DNA from: Haliotis asinina
Taxonomy: Eukaryota; Mollusca; Gastropoda; Lepetellida; Haliotidae
Direction: 5' to 3'
Assembly (NCBI RefSeq): GCF_037392515.1
Contig: NC_090280.1
Coordinates: forward strand, 20,336,618-20,400,617
DNA: 64,000 bases
Shown piece after piece: positions 21,771 through 32,162 of this stretch (positions within the stretch are counted from its first letter, which is position 1; each line of letters begins with the position of its first letter). The position numbers were made by a program, and so were the translations under genes. The notes beneath the pieces are model-generated. The model saw nothing but the letters and a program-made list of their open reading frames with translations, had not been told where the DNA came from and searched no databases.

Positions 21771-22267
21771 AACACTGGCTGCAAAAATTGGCTGCACACA
21801 TAGAACCCATGTGGGGATCGAACCCGGGTCTTCAGAGAACGGCGAAAGCTTTGATCACTAAGCTACCCCACCGCCCCTATCATCCTTGGAGATTTAAGTA
21901 CGATTTTCAGACGGCAAATACTCTTGCCACACATTCTATTCTGGAGTTTTTTCTTTCTGTTCTCAGTGTTTGGATCATTAGATTCTTGGATTTTTAGGGT
22001 AATTCTATGACTTACATTTAGACAGTTGTTTCACTATAGTTACATACCGCTGATGATCTAACCTTAAAAGGTACATATATTACTCAATACTGACAAATTA
22101 AAAGTCATTCTGGATCGATATATAATAATTGGTTCTGAATAGAAATACACTATATATCCTCAATGTAGAACATTTATCCTCAACAAATGTACACCTTTGT
22201 CTTTACATATGATTCCTTAAGTTCAATTCAATAAAAACAAACACAGTTTTCTTTAAGTGAAGTTTTT

Positions 22268-25200
22268 CTATTGAAGTTTTCCAACAACAAGCGCGACAGA
22301 TGACACGTGACCGCCGTTTCCCTCAAAGGTCATGCTGACCGTGTTGGTTGTGTGAACCTGTGATTGAGGGACCATGAACTCCCACACGTTCCATTTTGTT
22401 TTCCCTTCAACCTTCATAGCATCGAACAGCATGTAGCTTGAGGACAGCGGGTGGCCATTGAACATAACCTGACGGGGTTTGGAATTGACATTCTTGTTGC
22501 GACTAACTCCCACTCTAAGATGGGCAGTGTGATATCCAGAGCTGGGTAGATGGATGGTTGTCTGAGCATGTCCGTTGCTGATTGGGATGACAATGTTCTT
22601 GCCATAGTAAGTGTTCTCGTTGTTCGTGTGTATTCCGTTAAAGTTGTAGTTGGTTTTGAACTTGTAGAAGCAGGTCGATGATCCAGGCAGACCGACGGTG
22701 CCGTGAAGTTTAGACCTGTCCAAATGGTAATTGGGATGCACAGCTGGATTACCATTGTCGAGCAGAACACATGTTTCTTCACCACTGGAAGGGTTCAGCC
22801 AGTTGTTGGGGAAATCCAGTTTAACATTCTGCCATTTGGAACCATAATTGTGGAGAAGTACCACCATCTCCTTGTTGTGGGGATTTGCTAGAGCGAGTGA
22901 TGCAACTATTTTCTCCTTCCCATCGTACTGACTTGAGATTCGGAGAAACATTTGATCATAATAAAAGTTTTGCCAAAAGGTGAAAAATTTGGTCATGTGA
23001 AGGGGGTGGCCATCCCGTGTAAACAAGGAACTCTGAAGAGTAGTATGACCCGGATATTGTTCATTTGAGAGCAGAAACACTATTGCCCTGTCAATAAATT
23101 CCCGAAGGTTCAGGAAAGTAAACATGAAGCCGTTTGGTTGATAAATGGTTTCAAAGTCTATCATTCCATTTTCAAAACCCGACGCAACTCCGAACACACT
23201 TCCCCTTCCAAACTCACTGATAATCAACGGAACATTTCTTCCTTTCTTGAGATGAGAGTAATTTTCCACCATGTCAATGGAAGCAACGAGACGAGCTTCG
23301 TTGATACCAAAGTAGGTGTAACTTCCACCAGATACTCGTACATAGTTGTAGGAATGGAAAGAGAAGAAGTCCAAGTGATCAAGAGACATGTCCATAAACT
23401 TAGCAGTCCTCTTCCAATAGCTGAAGTTATTTTCATCTGCTTGTCGTAAGGCCATACTGGTGTATGTTGGTCCGGCAACTTTCATTCCAAATCTTGATTT
23501 TAGCTTTTGAGCGACAGCCTTGTGGAAGTCGATATTCGTCTGTTGGTCAATATACTTTTCGACCCAATCAGGTTCATTGATGACCTCAAATATGTGGGGA
23601 ATGCGTCCTCCTGTGTAGTCCTTGGCACTCTGAACCATCAACGACACAAACTCAGCTGCAGCGTCAACGTTGTTGGGGAATTTTCCTCCATGATGGGACT
23701 TGTCTATCCAACTGGGCCAGTGCAGACCTGTAAAACGGAAACAAATACCATAAGTCAAAAATATTCATCAAGTGCTCAGTATGTCTGAATGGGGCAAGTT
23801 GCAGGCCTTCATAGCAGGTGGTGTAGTACGAGACGATATACATTGTTCCTCTTCCTTTACTTTTCGCGAAATGGAATTCCAGCCAAAAGATCAGAAATAG
23901 AGAATTTATGAGTACACGTATATTTAGGAGATAAACTTATTGTGTTGGAAAACAGAGGTGTATAACTAAATTATAACAGCTGTAAATGTAATTTAAAACC
24001 GATTACGTAGCTTGAGGTTTTAAATACACATTTTAGAACCATTGTAAATTCGTTACATACCTCTCATTTTCCAACACAGTACGTTTATACCCAGTCTACA
24101 ATAACCGCGTCACCAAGATCACAGAAACAACACTCTGCGAATCTGTTAAAATCAGAAGTATATATCGTAATTCTATTCCTCTAAATTACTTTGATTAATC
24201 AATCAGAAACGAGAATTTACTAAAGTCTTGGTAGAATTAATGTTCAAGTGTCATATAGTCTATATAGACCACGTTTCGGGGTTTTACAGTTGGTGTAATA
24301 TGATGATGATATTGTACCACACCAATACGTTGTTCATCTATAAATTATCCTTCCCTACACGATGATATACATTGACTCCGTCGATACAGCTGGACGCCAA
24401 AAAGGAATTCCAACCAAACAGAACAGTATTTTTTTCAAAATTTATATTCTCGTTGACAATTTGTTTTTAAAATAATCAAATCATACACGAAACCTGATAT
24501 TTCCCAGACCAAGTTTTTGATGTCACTTCCATAGCCATTCACTTGTTGCATGTAGAACCCAAATGCCTTTGACTGGAGTGCATGGTCCTGGAGAAAGGCA
24601 GGATCTGGGTAGCCATGGTGACTTGGACTTTGACGCCACTGAATGAGACAAGATGACATTGAAAAACATTGACTAACTCATGCTGTGTTAAGTGAAAAAT
24701 ACCTTCATTTGAATGAGTTAAATAAAATGTGCATGTTTCGTAATAATTATTGTCACAGTGTTGCTATCACTCCTCTGCACATCCTTGTAGAGTCAAAGAA
24801 TCAGACTGAATAATGATTCAGAATCTCTCCTGTGGAATTATCATAAAAGTGTTGGATAGTTGTGCAAATGTCTGTGCCGTATGTTAATGTACACGTCTGC
24901 TGCGTTCATCTCACAGATGCCCTATTTGGTTCAGATGGCTTGAAGGAGTTTTAATTCAGGAGGAAGTCAGCAAAGGTGCATTGTTTACCATTGCCATATG
25001 GAAGCAACTCCCGGTATCGGATATGAATGGATGATTGAGTGTATATGTATGGGTTTACTAGGCTTTAGACAATATTCCAGCAACATCAATGCGGAAGGAC
25101 ACCAGAAACGAGTTTCACGCATTGTACCCATGTGGAGAATCGAACCCGGGTCTTCAACGTGATGAGAGAACGCTTTAACCAGTGGGTACCTCACTGCCCC

Positions 25201-26744
25201 TAAAATGTGTGAAGTTAACGTAGACTAGTAGAAGATGTGTAGCCACAACACCATCACGTTTCTGTCCTTATTGTCGTCTGTCGCTGTCTGTAATCTCGGT
25301 ATTGGAGACAGAGTCAGACGCTTCAGTACAAGGATAAATACCCGTTAGGCCCACCCCTTCGAAGATGGTCCCTGATTATTTGGTTCATAAACATCACAAA
25401 CAAGGAACATCCACTGCAGTCACAGTGGCCGAAGAAGCTGGTGAAAACAGAGAAAGAGCAATACAGTGATCTTGTGCAGGGATGGTAACTCTCGGTCTGC
25501 CGCTTGTCAGACGATCTGGTGTATATGACAGGCAACTATGACTTGGGCCAAGATTTTCGAAGTTGTCTTGCCGTAAGTGCTACAGATCAACATCTACGAC
25601 TTACAACTATATCAGCTCTAAGAGACCTTCAAAGATCCAGGCATGGGACGCCAGCTTGAAGGCGTCCTCTGTCGATGATGTGATCGACGTCCTTCAGTCT
25701 TGGCATTCTCCCACACTCAGTGTGTCGACAATCCTTCCACAAAATGTTCACTGGCGTTTGACCTTCATTGCCACTAAACAAGACTGTCACTGATGTGTAT
25801 TCGATTTCCTATCCGTGATATGTTCGTGTATTCTCACGAATATTGTATAAAACATCAACATATATAACGGTGGCGTTTGCGATCTGCACCACCTAAGGAT
25901 CAAACTATGAATAGAGAAAAGTAAGATTCTTGATTGTGATTATTTTCTAAAAGAATGTTAATTTTGGATGGTAGTGAGAATGGTTTGAAATGATTTGCTT
26001 GCCCAAACAGTTCATGGATTATCAGGGTTAGAACTTGACTGAAGTCCGCTACCAATACTAAGAACCGCAAACGGGATAAGGTGAACAATCAATTCTCCCT
26101 GACTTGGCTGATGAATGGCATCAGAACAGAATGGCGCAAGTCCATGTTCGATGTTCTTCTTGGCCTTCTTAGTCACAGGATTATCCGGTGCAGTCCAACG
26201 ATTATTATGTCAGTATAAAAAGCAAACATTGGTGAAGCATACTTTGAGTTTAGGCAGTCTATTATTCATAAGGTATTCAACATATATGTACACGTAGCTA
26301 ATCTACAGCATTAGAAATCAGCATTTACGTGATATCAATATCATGATATCAACTTTGAATGGATTTTCTATGCGCGAGTTAATCCCATCATAACAAGACG
26401 CTATGTATGCCCCGATGGAAAACACATTGAGTACCAGTACATAGAGCATGTTCAGGCATCCAACTCGAAGCACCGAGGATAATATAAGATGTTTTGTAAT
26501 TCATACATACATTTTCAAAAATACCACCAGCCAGATCAGGGTTCAGCCAACGTCCGGCAGCTGTTCTGATAGCTTTACACTTTGGTATTAGGTTCTGTTG
26601 GGTGAGACCGTTAATTTTGTTCCATCTCTCAACTTCGAAATGCACCCTTCCACCTTGGGAGAGCCACTCGTTGTAGATGGTGACGGTTGTGTCCGGGAAC
26701 GCCGCTCCCCAAAGAGACAAGGTGCACACAAGCAGCAGTAACAT
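22268..26744 (-). CDS. Secreted GH86-like beta-agarase/beta-porphyranase, three exons
   Basis: Exon 1 is 26744-26511 (78 codons, ATG start, donor AAT|GTATGT), exon 2 24638-24494 (145 bp, acceptor 'cattcag', donor TCAG|GTTTCG) and exon 3 23727-22268 (acceptor 'gttttacag', stop TAG). Phases agree (0, then 1) and give about 612 residues. Residues 1-16 are a hydrophobic signal peptide ('MLLLLVCTLSLWGAA'). A clan GH-A barrel follows with acid/base Glu in 'FEVINEPDW' (about E178) and nucleophile Glu in 'PLIISEFGRG' (about E298), with 'FFSFHSYNY' between. The C-terminal 250 residues look beta-rich, as expected for GH86. The family would cleave red-algal agar or porphyran, which fits a seaweed grazer. 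GH39/GH30-type enzymes are the alternative; the family call is from motif memory. The gene may be of bacterial origin, now with introns. The intact frame suggests it is functional. Confidence 0.75.
25075..25200 (-). repeat. tRNA-type SINE in intron 1 of the GH86-like gene
   Basis: Minus-strand copy of the abalone-type SINE head with 'gggttcgattctccacatg'. The rest of intron 1 (24639-26510) contains a repetitive segment (about 25560-25800) but no recognisable gene. The counterpart in the second copy is at about 49225-49310. Confidence 0.6.
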
Positions 26745-27548
26745 TCTGCAATGACGTTATGACATATCTAATCACGATCTAGAGCTTTAAATTGTCCTGT
26801 TCAAGACTCCAGTCTACGTGGGAAAGCAGCGGGTGATATTTGTCAGGTAACTCCTAACAATATGACTGATAAGGTACAGAACGCAACTGATAAGAAAATG
26901 TGCCACAGACACAACAAAAATGCCTCTCTGTTCATTCTGTAATTGTAATAAAATGAGTGGTCTGAAAGTTTGGGATCTGTGATATGTCCTCCTCTCGAAA
27001 CAATAATATGCAACGAAATTTGATAAACGTATCCCTTAATTTCACATTTACGTGATCAGCAGATCGTACTTGTCGTTGACTGACTAATAACATCAGGTGG
27101 TCAGTCTCCCTGACCTGGTTGATGCATGTCATCATATACCTGTTGAACAGATCGATGCTCATGATGTCTATCACTGGATATCTTGATTACTTACATACCA
27201 ACGTCATGCAGATTAAATACAGGTGTGTGCGGCGTTAAACAACAGTTAGGCAAACAAACCGTGAGAACAGGGGATTTGGGAAGGGCTTCAAGCTCTCTGA
27301 AGGACCGCCAATCGTCTGTAATTGGTTGTCATCATGCAGGACTTGATAGTTGTGACACATTCCTGCCACAGATAACAGTGGAATTAAAAATTCATCAACC
27401 TATCCTACTTGATGTCATCGTGAATGCATAGTCCGCATATTTTTTTTGTGCTGTCTGGTAAAGTAGGACAAAAACATGTGACAAGTATTTGGTCCAGAGG
27501 TTTAGGTCCCACACCTTGTAGCACATTATATCAGTGACCACAGCCCCA

Positions 27549-27980
27549 TTACAATTACTGAGAGCAGTACTGATTATATTGTACAGTTAAAAAGTTTAAG
27601 TAATAAATGAACAGGAATATTTCTAAAATTGTGTTCTAATTGTTTTCTGTCTTCCACGTGCACTAGGCTGCGTTTGGGCGTTTGAATCAAACATCGTGCT
27701 GGAGTGTTTCCACATTCTTGTTTTTCTCTGTTATAGACAATGTTTCATTTTACTCAAACTCAAGGACTACTGAATCCGCTGTTTCTCTGCTTGTTATAAC
27801 ATGTCATTTAAAATGCCCATTAAGTATACATAAAGTTGCATTTACCTTAGAACATAAAGGAACTCACCACGTTCAAGTTCATATATGACTATCAAAGTAC
27901 CTGTAGATAGAATATTATTATACAAAATTAGTAGATAAGGAACGAGAAGACTGCCACAACGAAGACACCATCCTGACATG
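27549..27980. other. Non-coding interval
   Basis: Lies between the end of the GH86-like duplication and a LINE fragment. It is AT-rich and unmatched elsewhere in the window, with no coding frame with recognisable motifs. Confidence 0.4.
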
Positions 27981-27981
27981 T

Positions 27982-28386
27982 TCATTTACCAAACTGCTTC
28001 ATTGGCATCGCCATTAGTACATAAATCACACAGACCCTCGTCATGATTATTAAAAATATACCTTCTATATGCTCAATGATATTAATGTTTAAACTTAAAT
28101 CGGTTGAATTAAAGAAACACTGCAAATAATCAAGCATTATCTCATTAGTAATCTTTGTGGCTGAACTCTCAACATTCACATTCTTAATTAGATTATGAAG
28201 CTTTCTCCAAAATGAGTTACTATCCACTGTACTATCAGCCAACTGGCGAATACAAGACTCGTGATACGCATCTCGCTTCCTTCGACACAACGATCTATAA
28301 CTATTCCTCTGTTTACAATACTCCGGCAAGATGATTATGACCCTTTCATCACAAGGAATACAAAACAGAGGATCCCCACCCTTCAA
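27982..28386 (-). pseudogene. Non-LTR retrotransposon fragment (CR1/RTE-like linker region)
   Basis: A 134-codon minus-strand frame contains 'RSLCRRKRDAYHESCIRQL' followed by 'SNSFWRKLHNLIKN', then 'ITNEIMLDYLQCFFNSTDL'. This is the type of sequence that lies between endonuclease and reverse transcriptase in CR1/RTE-type LINE polyproteins. Neither catalytic domain is present. It is different from the L1-like element in the duplications. The family call is tentative. Confidence 0.5.
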
Positions 28387-28512
28387 TTATTTATGCAAAG
28401 TTCCAGATAATTTCTCAAGCAATTGGGTATTTACTCCCATGTCTGGTTATGTATGAGTAATTGCAATTTTTGTGGAGTAACTAGCATTTTGCATACCACT
28501 CACTAGTAGTTT

Positions 28513-28960
28513 AAAGGTCACATGCAACGTAAAACACAACTTCGCAGATTCTGAAACCTTTCGATATGCACTAACCATAACAAATCATTAAAAATGCCAA
28601 TTCAAACTCTAAAGTTGAAAAAGCCCGCGAAATCGGAGTTCACCCGAGTCACTTAATGTTCCCCAGCGCTGGTGGAAAAAGTGGTTTCAACAGCTGTGTT
28701 GCTCACCGCCCATAACGCAAGCGCAGTGAATGGGTTCGCGGAGCTTGAAAGTCTTCCTGCTCGGAGTATGAGATCGTGAGCAGTAGTATAATCTTGGTTG
28801 TGTACACAAACAAGTAAATAATCTACTCGTTACATGAAAAACAAAACTTGTTAATTGTGGTGAGCAGCCTCTGTCACAGAAAAAGATCTGTGTCTGGTTT
28901 ATTGACACCTATATGTCTGCCTGCCTGTCTGCTAAAGACCATATACAATACACAGCTTCA
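28513..28960 (-). repeat. GR1 repeat, inverted copy
   Basis: Uninterrupted, diverged copy of GR1 in the opposite orientation. Plus-strand segments 'aggtcacatgcaacgtaaaa', 'aaaaagcccgcgaaatcgga' and 'gtgtacacaaacaagtaaat' are the complements of the 8824-9056 and 2699-2969 halves. It shows the repeat's natural order without a PLE insert. Confidence 0.7.
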
Positions 28961-29089
28961 ATCATTGACCAAATGCAATTTGAACTTAACACCCATCAGG
29001 CTATATGCCATAAACAAAATAAATTGATTTATGACTCGTGCACCCGAGTCCTGTCTCTGCAACATTATGTAATTAGGCAGGTGTGATAC

Positions 29090-29244
29090 TTGTACACATG
29101 GCATGTTTTTGTGTCTGTGGGTTGCAGCCAAACTACATCCATTTTTCTCGGATCTGACGGAAACTGGTACAAACTCTTGTCAGTTTGAAGTCCTGCTTTG
29201 TACTTCGACGAATGACAGTTTCCAGTCGCGCAGTAGTTCACCAT
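29090..29244 (-). CDS. THAP zinc-finger exon fragment
   Basis: From ATG at 29244 the minus strand reads 'MVNYCATGNCHSSKYKAGLQ', then 'LYQFPSDPRKMDVVWLQ'. The CxxxxC start, 'FPxDP' and the following tryptophan match the first half of a THAP DNA-binding domain. The closing CxxH pair is not clearly present, so the exon probably ends at a donor near 29100. THAP domains occur in P-element-type transposases and in host transcription factors, and this fragment does not decide between them. No neighbouring exon was recognised. Confidence 0.5.
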
Positions 29245-29664
29245 CTCTACTGAGATGACTGTTGATTGGATCGAACGCAAATTCAGAGAACATGTATTGA
29301 CAAAAGCCAGCATCTCTATGTACATTATTTATGGATAACAACTTCTTCTAGTGTATATGATTTTGTTGACTCGCTATACTTCTTAAATGCCCATCAAAGA
29401 GATCATCTTTCTGTACACACAATGAGGCCTCAGAGTATCAAATGAACCCGCCAATCGGAAGCCGTCCATACACTTGGGTGCACGCCCACCCACTATGACT
29501 GGGTTCGGTTTCCCGAGGGCTTCGTTTCAAGATAAGTATCGGCGGAAAAGGTGGCGCTGTCTCCTAAGGTGCCACATGTCAGTGAGCAGAGTTACTTCCC
29601 TTGGGTAAACAATACAGCCTTGCTGGTCTGTTTCACCAAAATGGGTAAACTTGTGAGTCATGCA

Positions 29665-29825
29665 ACACATTGGGATAGCCTGGTGGCTTGTGCGTTCGAT
29701 CGAACGTCCAGGTTCGATTCCCCACATGGGTACAATGAATCCATTTCTCGTGTATTGCTGATGTATTGTTGAAAGCAATGTAAACACTCACTCACTCACT
29801 CACTCACTCACTCGCTCGTTCACTC
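29665..29825 (+). repeat. Abalone-type tRNA SINE with (CTCA)n tail
   Basis: tRNA-like head ('agcctggtggcttgtgcgtt'), B box 'ggttcgattccccacatggg', then 'tacaatgaatccatttc' and a tail of (CTCA)n at about 29789-29828. The pyrimidine-rich tail directly precedes the 'ttccag' acceptor of the orphan exon at 29837. Confidence 0.8.
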
Positions 29826-29836
29826 ACTCTTTCCAG

Positions 29837-30004
29837 CCTACACCAATTTCACAGAAAGATGCAGCAGTGAGGCGGTGAGCACCAACCCATGTGCCCTATC
29901 TATTCAACACAGAACGTTTGTCTCATCCGGTGGTTTTAACGCATATAACACATGGGCAACAGGGGATAACTACCTAGACTGGTACGGGTTCGAAACCACG
30001 CAGG
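29837..30004 (+). CDS. Orphan 168-bp coding exon, unknown protein
   Basis: Open through its length, with acceptor 'ctctttccag' and strong donor CAGG|GTGAGT (phase 1). It reads 'RCSSEAVSTNPC', then 'SSGGFNAYNTWATGDNYLDW' and 'YGFETTQ'. The two cysteines and the aromatic-rich stretch suggest a folded extracellular domain, but I do not recognise the family. No partner exon was found in the flanking 10 kb. The acceptor's pyrimidine tract is supplied by a SINE tail, so exonization of the SINE border is possible, or a relic of a larger gene. Confidence 0.4.
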
Positions 30005-30149
30005 GTGAGTATCGTCCCGAAACAGAGCTACCTCTCCTACAACACGTAAGTATGAATATACAAAGAAAAGAAAATGTACAAACAGATAAAGTAGCATTCA
30101 TTTATCTAAGAAACTAGACAATGAGGTCAGCTTTTCATAACGGGGGAGA

Positions 30150-30215
30150 GTGGTGCGTGTGTGCGCCCTTGGGTGCGCGCATGTGTGTGCGCCCTTGGGT
30201 GCGCGCATGTGTGTG
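30150..30215. repeat. Tandem repeat of a 29-bp GT-rich unit
   Basis: 'gtgtgcgcccttgggtgcgc' followed by 'gcatgtgt' occurs twice in direct tandem, then decays into GT-rich DNA. No function is seen. Confidence 0.7.
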
Positions 30216-30439
30216 CTTATGTACTAGGGGAGGCCTTGGGGAACTGGAGAATGTTTGAAACTGGATATGTTATAGTAGCAATGTTTGTTTGTTCTTGATT
30301 ATCATCAGATGTAGAAGTGTAGGATGTTTTTCACTATATCATGTCAGCCAAAGACATCACTATGTCCGGCAAAGCATTGTGATACATTTTCCTTCCATCG
30401 ATAATACCACGGACAGATGACGTATTCTAGCTCGAGTGA

Positions 30440-30730
30440 TTTCATCCAAGGAGAATAATTTGGGATCACAAACGTTAAATATTGACAAGAATCTATTCAC
30501 AAGGAACTTCGGGAAGCACCCCCTGACATCACGAGTGAATGAGCTCCGATTTAACCCTTTGGAACACACCTGGGACAGATTGGTCGTTATGTCCAACACA
30601 GGGATCCTCCAGTAGGATTCCAATCGGAAGCTGCTTTACACGAGGAATGGCATAGACGGACCCTTCAGGAGATCAGGATGCTGAAAGGGGGTATGCGGAG
30701 GAGAGTACAGGCAGAGTGCCCGTCACCGGG
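30440..30730 (+). pseudogene. Tc1/mariner-like transposase C-terminal remnant
   Basis: The plus strand shows 'FNPLEHTWDRL' (about 30550-30580), and later, in another frame, 'EEWHRRTLQEIRMLKGGMRR' followed by 'RVQAECPSPG'. These match the DLNPIEHxWD and SMRRRVQA segments of Tc1 transposases. A broken, short remnant in the opposite orientation to the elements at 13.0-14.2 kb. Confidence 0.55.
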
Positions 30731-30769
30731 ATTTAGTTCGGAATGTCCGACATCAAAATATCCAAGCTT

Positions 30770-31312
30770 CATTGCGGTGGTCTGTAATTAATCTAATCTA
30801 CAGCAGAAAATCCGGTGATCAACAGCATTAGCATCAATCTACACAAATGGGATGCGATGCTATATATCAGCAAAGCCAGTAAGTGTGACCATCCGATCCC
30901 GTTAGCCGCCTATTACCACAAGCATGGTTTGCTGAAGACCATGGAATGTTGCTAAAACCGGCTTCAAACCTTTAACTCAGTCTCTGTTGCGACATGTATG
31001 ACTTCAACGTAGCTATAAGCAGCTCAAAGTATTTCAGTTATATCAGATGAAGTTGATGGAATCAATAGCCAAGAGTAAACATGTCATCACTGACATCGTC
31101 ACGACAGCATGAAAAGAAACGCCATATCTTTCTAGTGTCAGAACACCAGGAAGAAGAAGTCAAAAAGTGAGCGTGACGTCAGTTTCTTTCGAGTCATCAA
31201 AACACACGTTTGGAAGTCGTGGTGGCTGAGCGGGCTAGGCGGCTGACTTTGTCTGCTGGCGATTAGGTGCCTGTCTCTGAGGGTGCGGGTTCGAATCCCG
31301 GATGGCACTCAA
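30770..31312. repeat. SINE remnants and diverged duplication-A-like DNA
   Basis: A SINE with 'gatcaacagcattagcatca' and 'gatcccgttagccgcc' (30790-30960), here without the Tc1 insertion seen at 13003-14188. It is followed by sequence like 335-620 (about 30960-31160) and a tRNA-Leu/Ser-headed SINE at 31212-31312 with 'gggttcgaatcccggatgg'. Confidence 0.65.
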
Positions 31313-31379
31313 CCAATAAGCACTAGAATTTGTACTTTACTAAGAAAGTGAAATCCAAAATATGACTTATGTTGAAACT

Positions 31380-32033
31380 GTTATATGGTCTAAATAGACC
31401 ACATTTCGGGTTTTTACAGTTGGTGTAATAGAGGATGCTGAACGACCTTCGGTGTAATACCATTTTATCAAACGAGTTAATGATTTGGTGTCAAACGAGC
31501 AAAAGCGCGTTAGATACTAAATCTTTAACGAGTTTAATAAAAATGGTATTTCAAGGAAGCGAGTTTAGTATTCTGTTTATTACTAGCCAACATAAATTGA
31601 CAGTGGCGAAATTGCCTACAGTATGAGGACTCTCAACTTTCCGTCAGTCAAGCAAGGTCTAGTAAAATTGCGACAGCGATATTAGCATTGTGACGTCACA
31701 ATTTTGAACCATTATGACGTCATACGTCAAGCGGTATTATACTAGTGTAATATTGCCGTAAATATATTACACTGCAGTATTTTCAACGGGCGAATAATAC
31801 AAGATGATATTGTATCACACCAATACGTTGTTCATCTATAAATTGTTATCCTTCCCTACAAGATGATATACATTGACTCTGTTGATACATTTGGTTCAAA
31901 AGCGGAACTCCAACGAAAGAGAGCAGTAGTTTTAAAAATCCTTATTGTTCTTAAACAAGTGACAGAAGAAACCTTTTATTTCCCACACCATGTTGTTGAT
32001 GTCACTTCCATAGGCATTAACTTGTTGCATGTG
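31380..32033 (-). pseudogene. Third GH86-like gene relic: intron plus part of exon 2
   Basis: 31380-31430 and 31801-31980 match intron 2 of the GH86-like gene (24256-24500; shared 'accaatacgttgttcatcta'). 31979-32033 matches the 3' half of exon 2 ('gatgtcacttccatagccat' in the intact gene, with substitutions here). Exon 2 then stops at the gypsy 3' LTR (32034). An insertion of about 370 bp (31431-31800) interrupts the intron. No exon 1 or exon 3 is found nearby. The relic is non-functional. Confidence 0.7.
31431..31800. mobile_element. Possible MITE-like insertion in the GH86-like relic
   Basis: About 370 bp absent from the homologous introns at about 24300 and 48440. Internal inverted similarity is visible ('taccattttatcaaacgag' versus the complement of 'cgagtttaataaaaatggta'), with a 4-bp 'aata' at both edges. 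No coding capacity. Class not determined. Confidence 0.4.
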
Positions 32034-32131
32034 TATCCGTGTGTTTGTTGGTTCAGCTCTGGGCTGCTGCTCAAGACGACACAAGGCAATGGTGGTGATA
32101 ATGAAGATTTACTTAATGTGGAATGAAGCTG
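32034..32131 (-). repeat. Gypsy 3' LTR (short or partial)
   Basis: About 92% identical by eye to 37733-37832. It abuts the interrupted exon 2 of the GH86-like relic on the left and gypsy integrase sequence on the right. Confidence 0.65.
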
Positions 32132-32162
32132 AACATCTTTCATCCACTTGGGTTTGGTACGC

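Larger units (their letters stand above)
21890..27548. repeat. Segmental duplication carrying the GH86-like gene (copy 1)
   Basis: Similar, in the same order and orientation, to 46130-51800, covering the 3' flank, three exons, both introns and about 800 bp upstream. Similarity is visibly lower than between copies A and B of the other duplication, with many indels in introns. It ends near 27548, where the two sequences stop matching. Confidence 0.85.

Noticed and set aside
25323..25793. Possible exon in intron 1 of the GH86-like gene
   Set aside because: The frame is broken by stops and shifts in the second copy (49458-49860), so it is not conserved as coding.
31212..31312. tRNA-Leu or tRNA-Ser gene
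   Set aside because: A and B boxes are present but stems do not pair well, and several relatives with decayed arms occur, so it is a SINE head.
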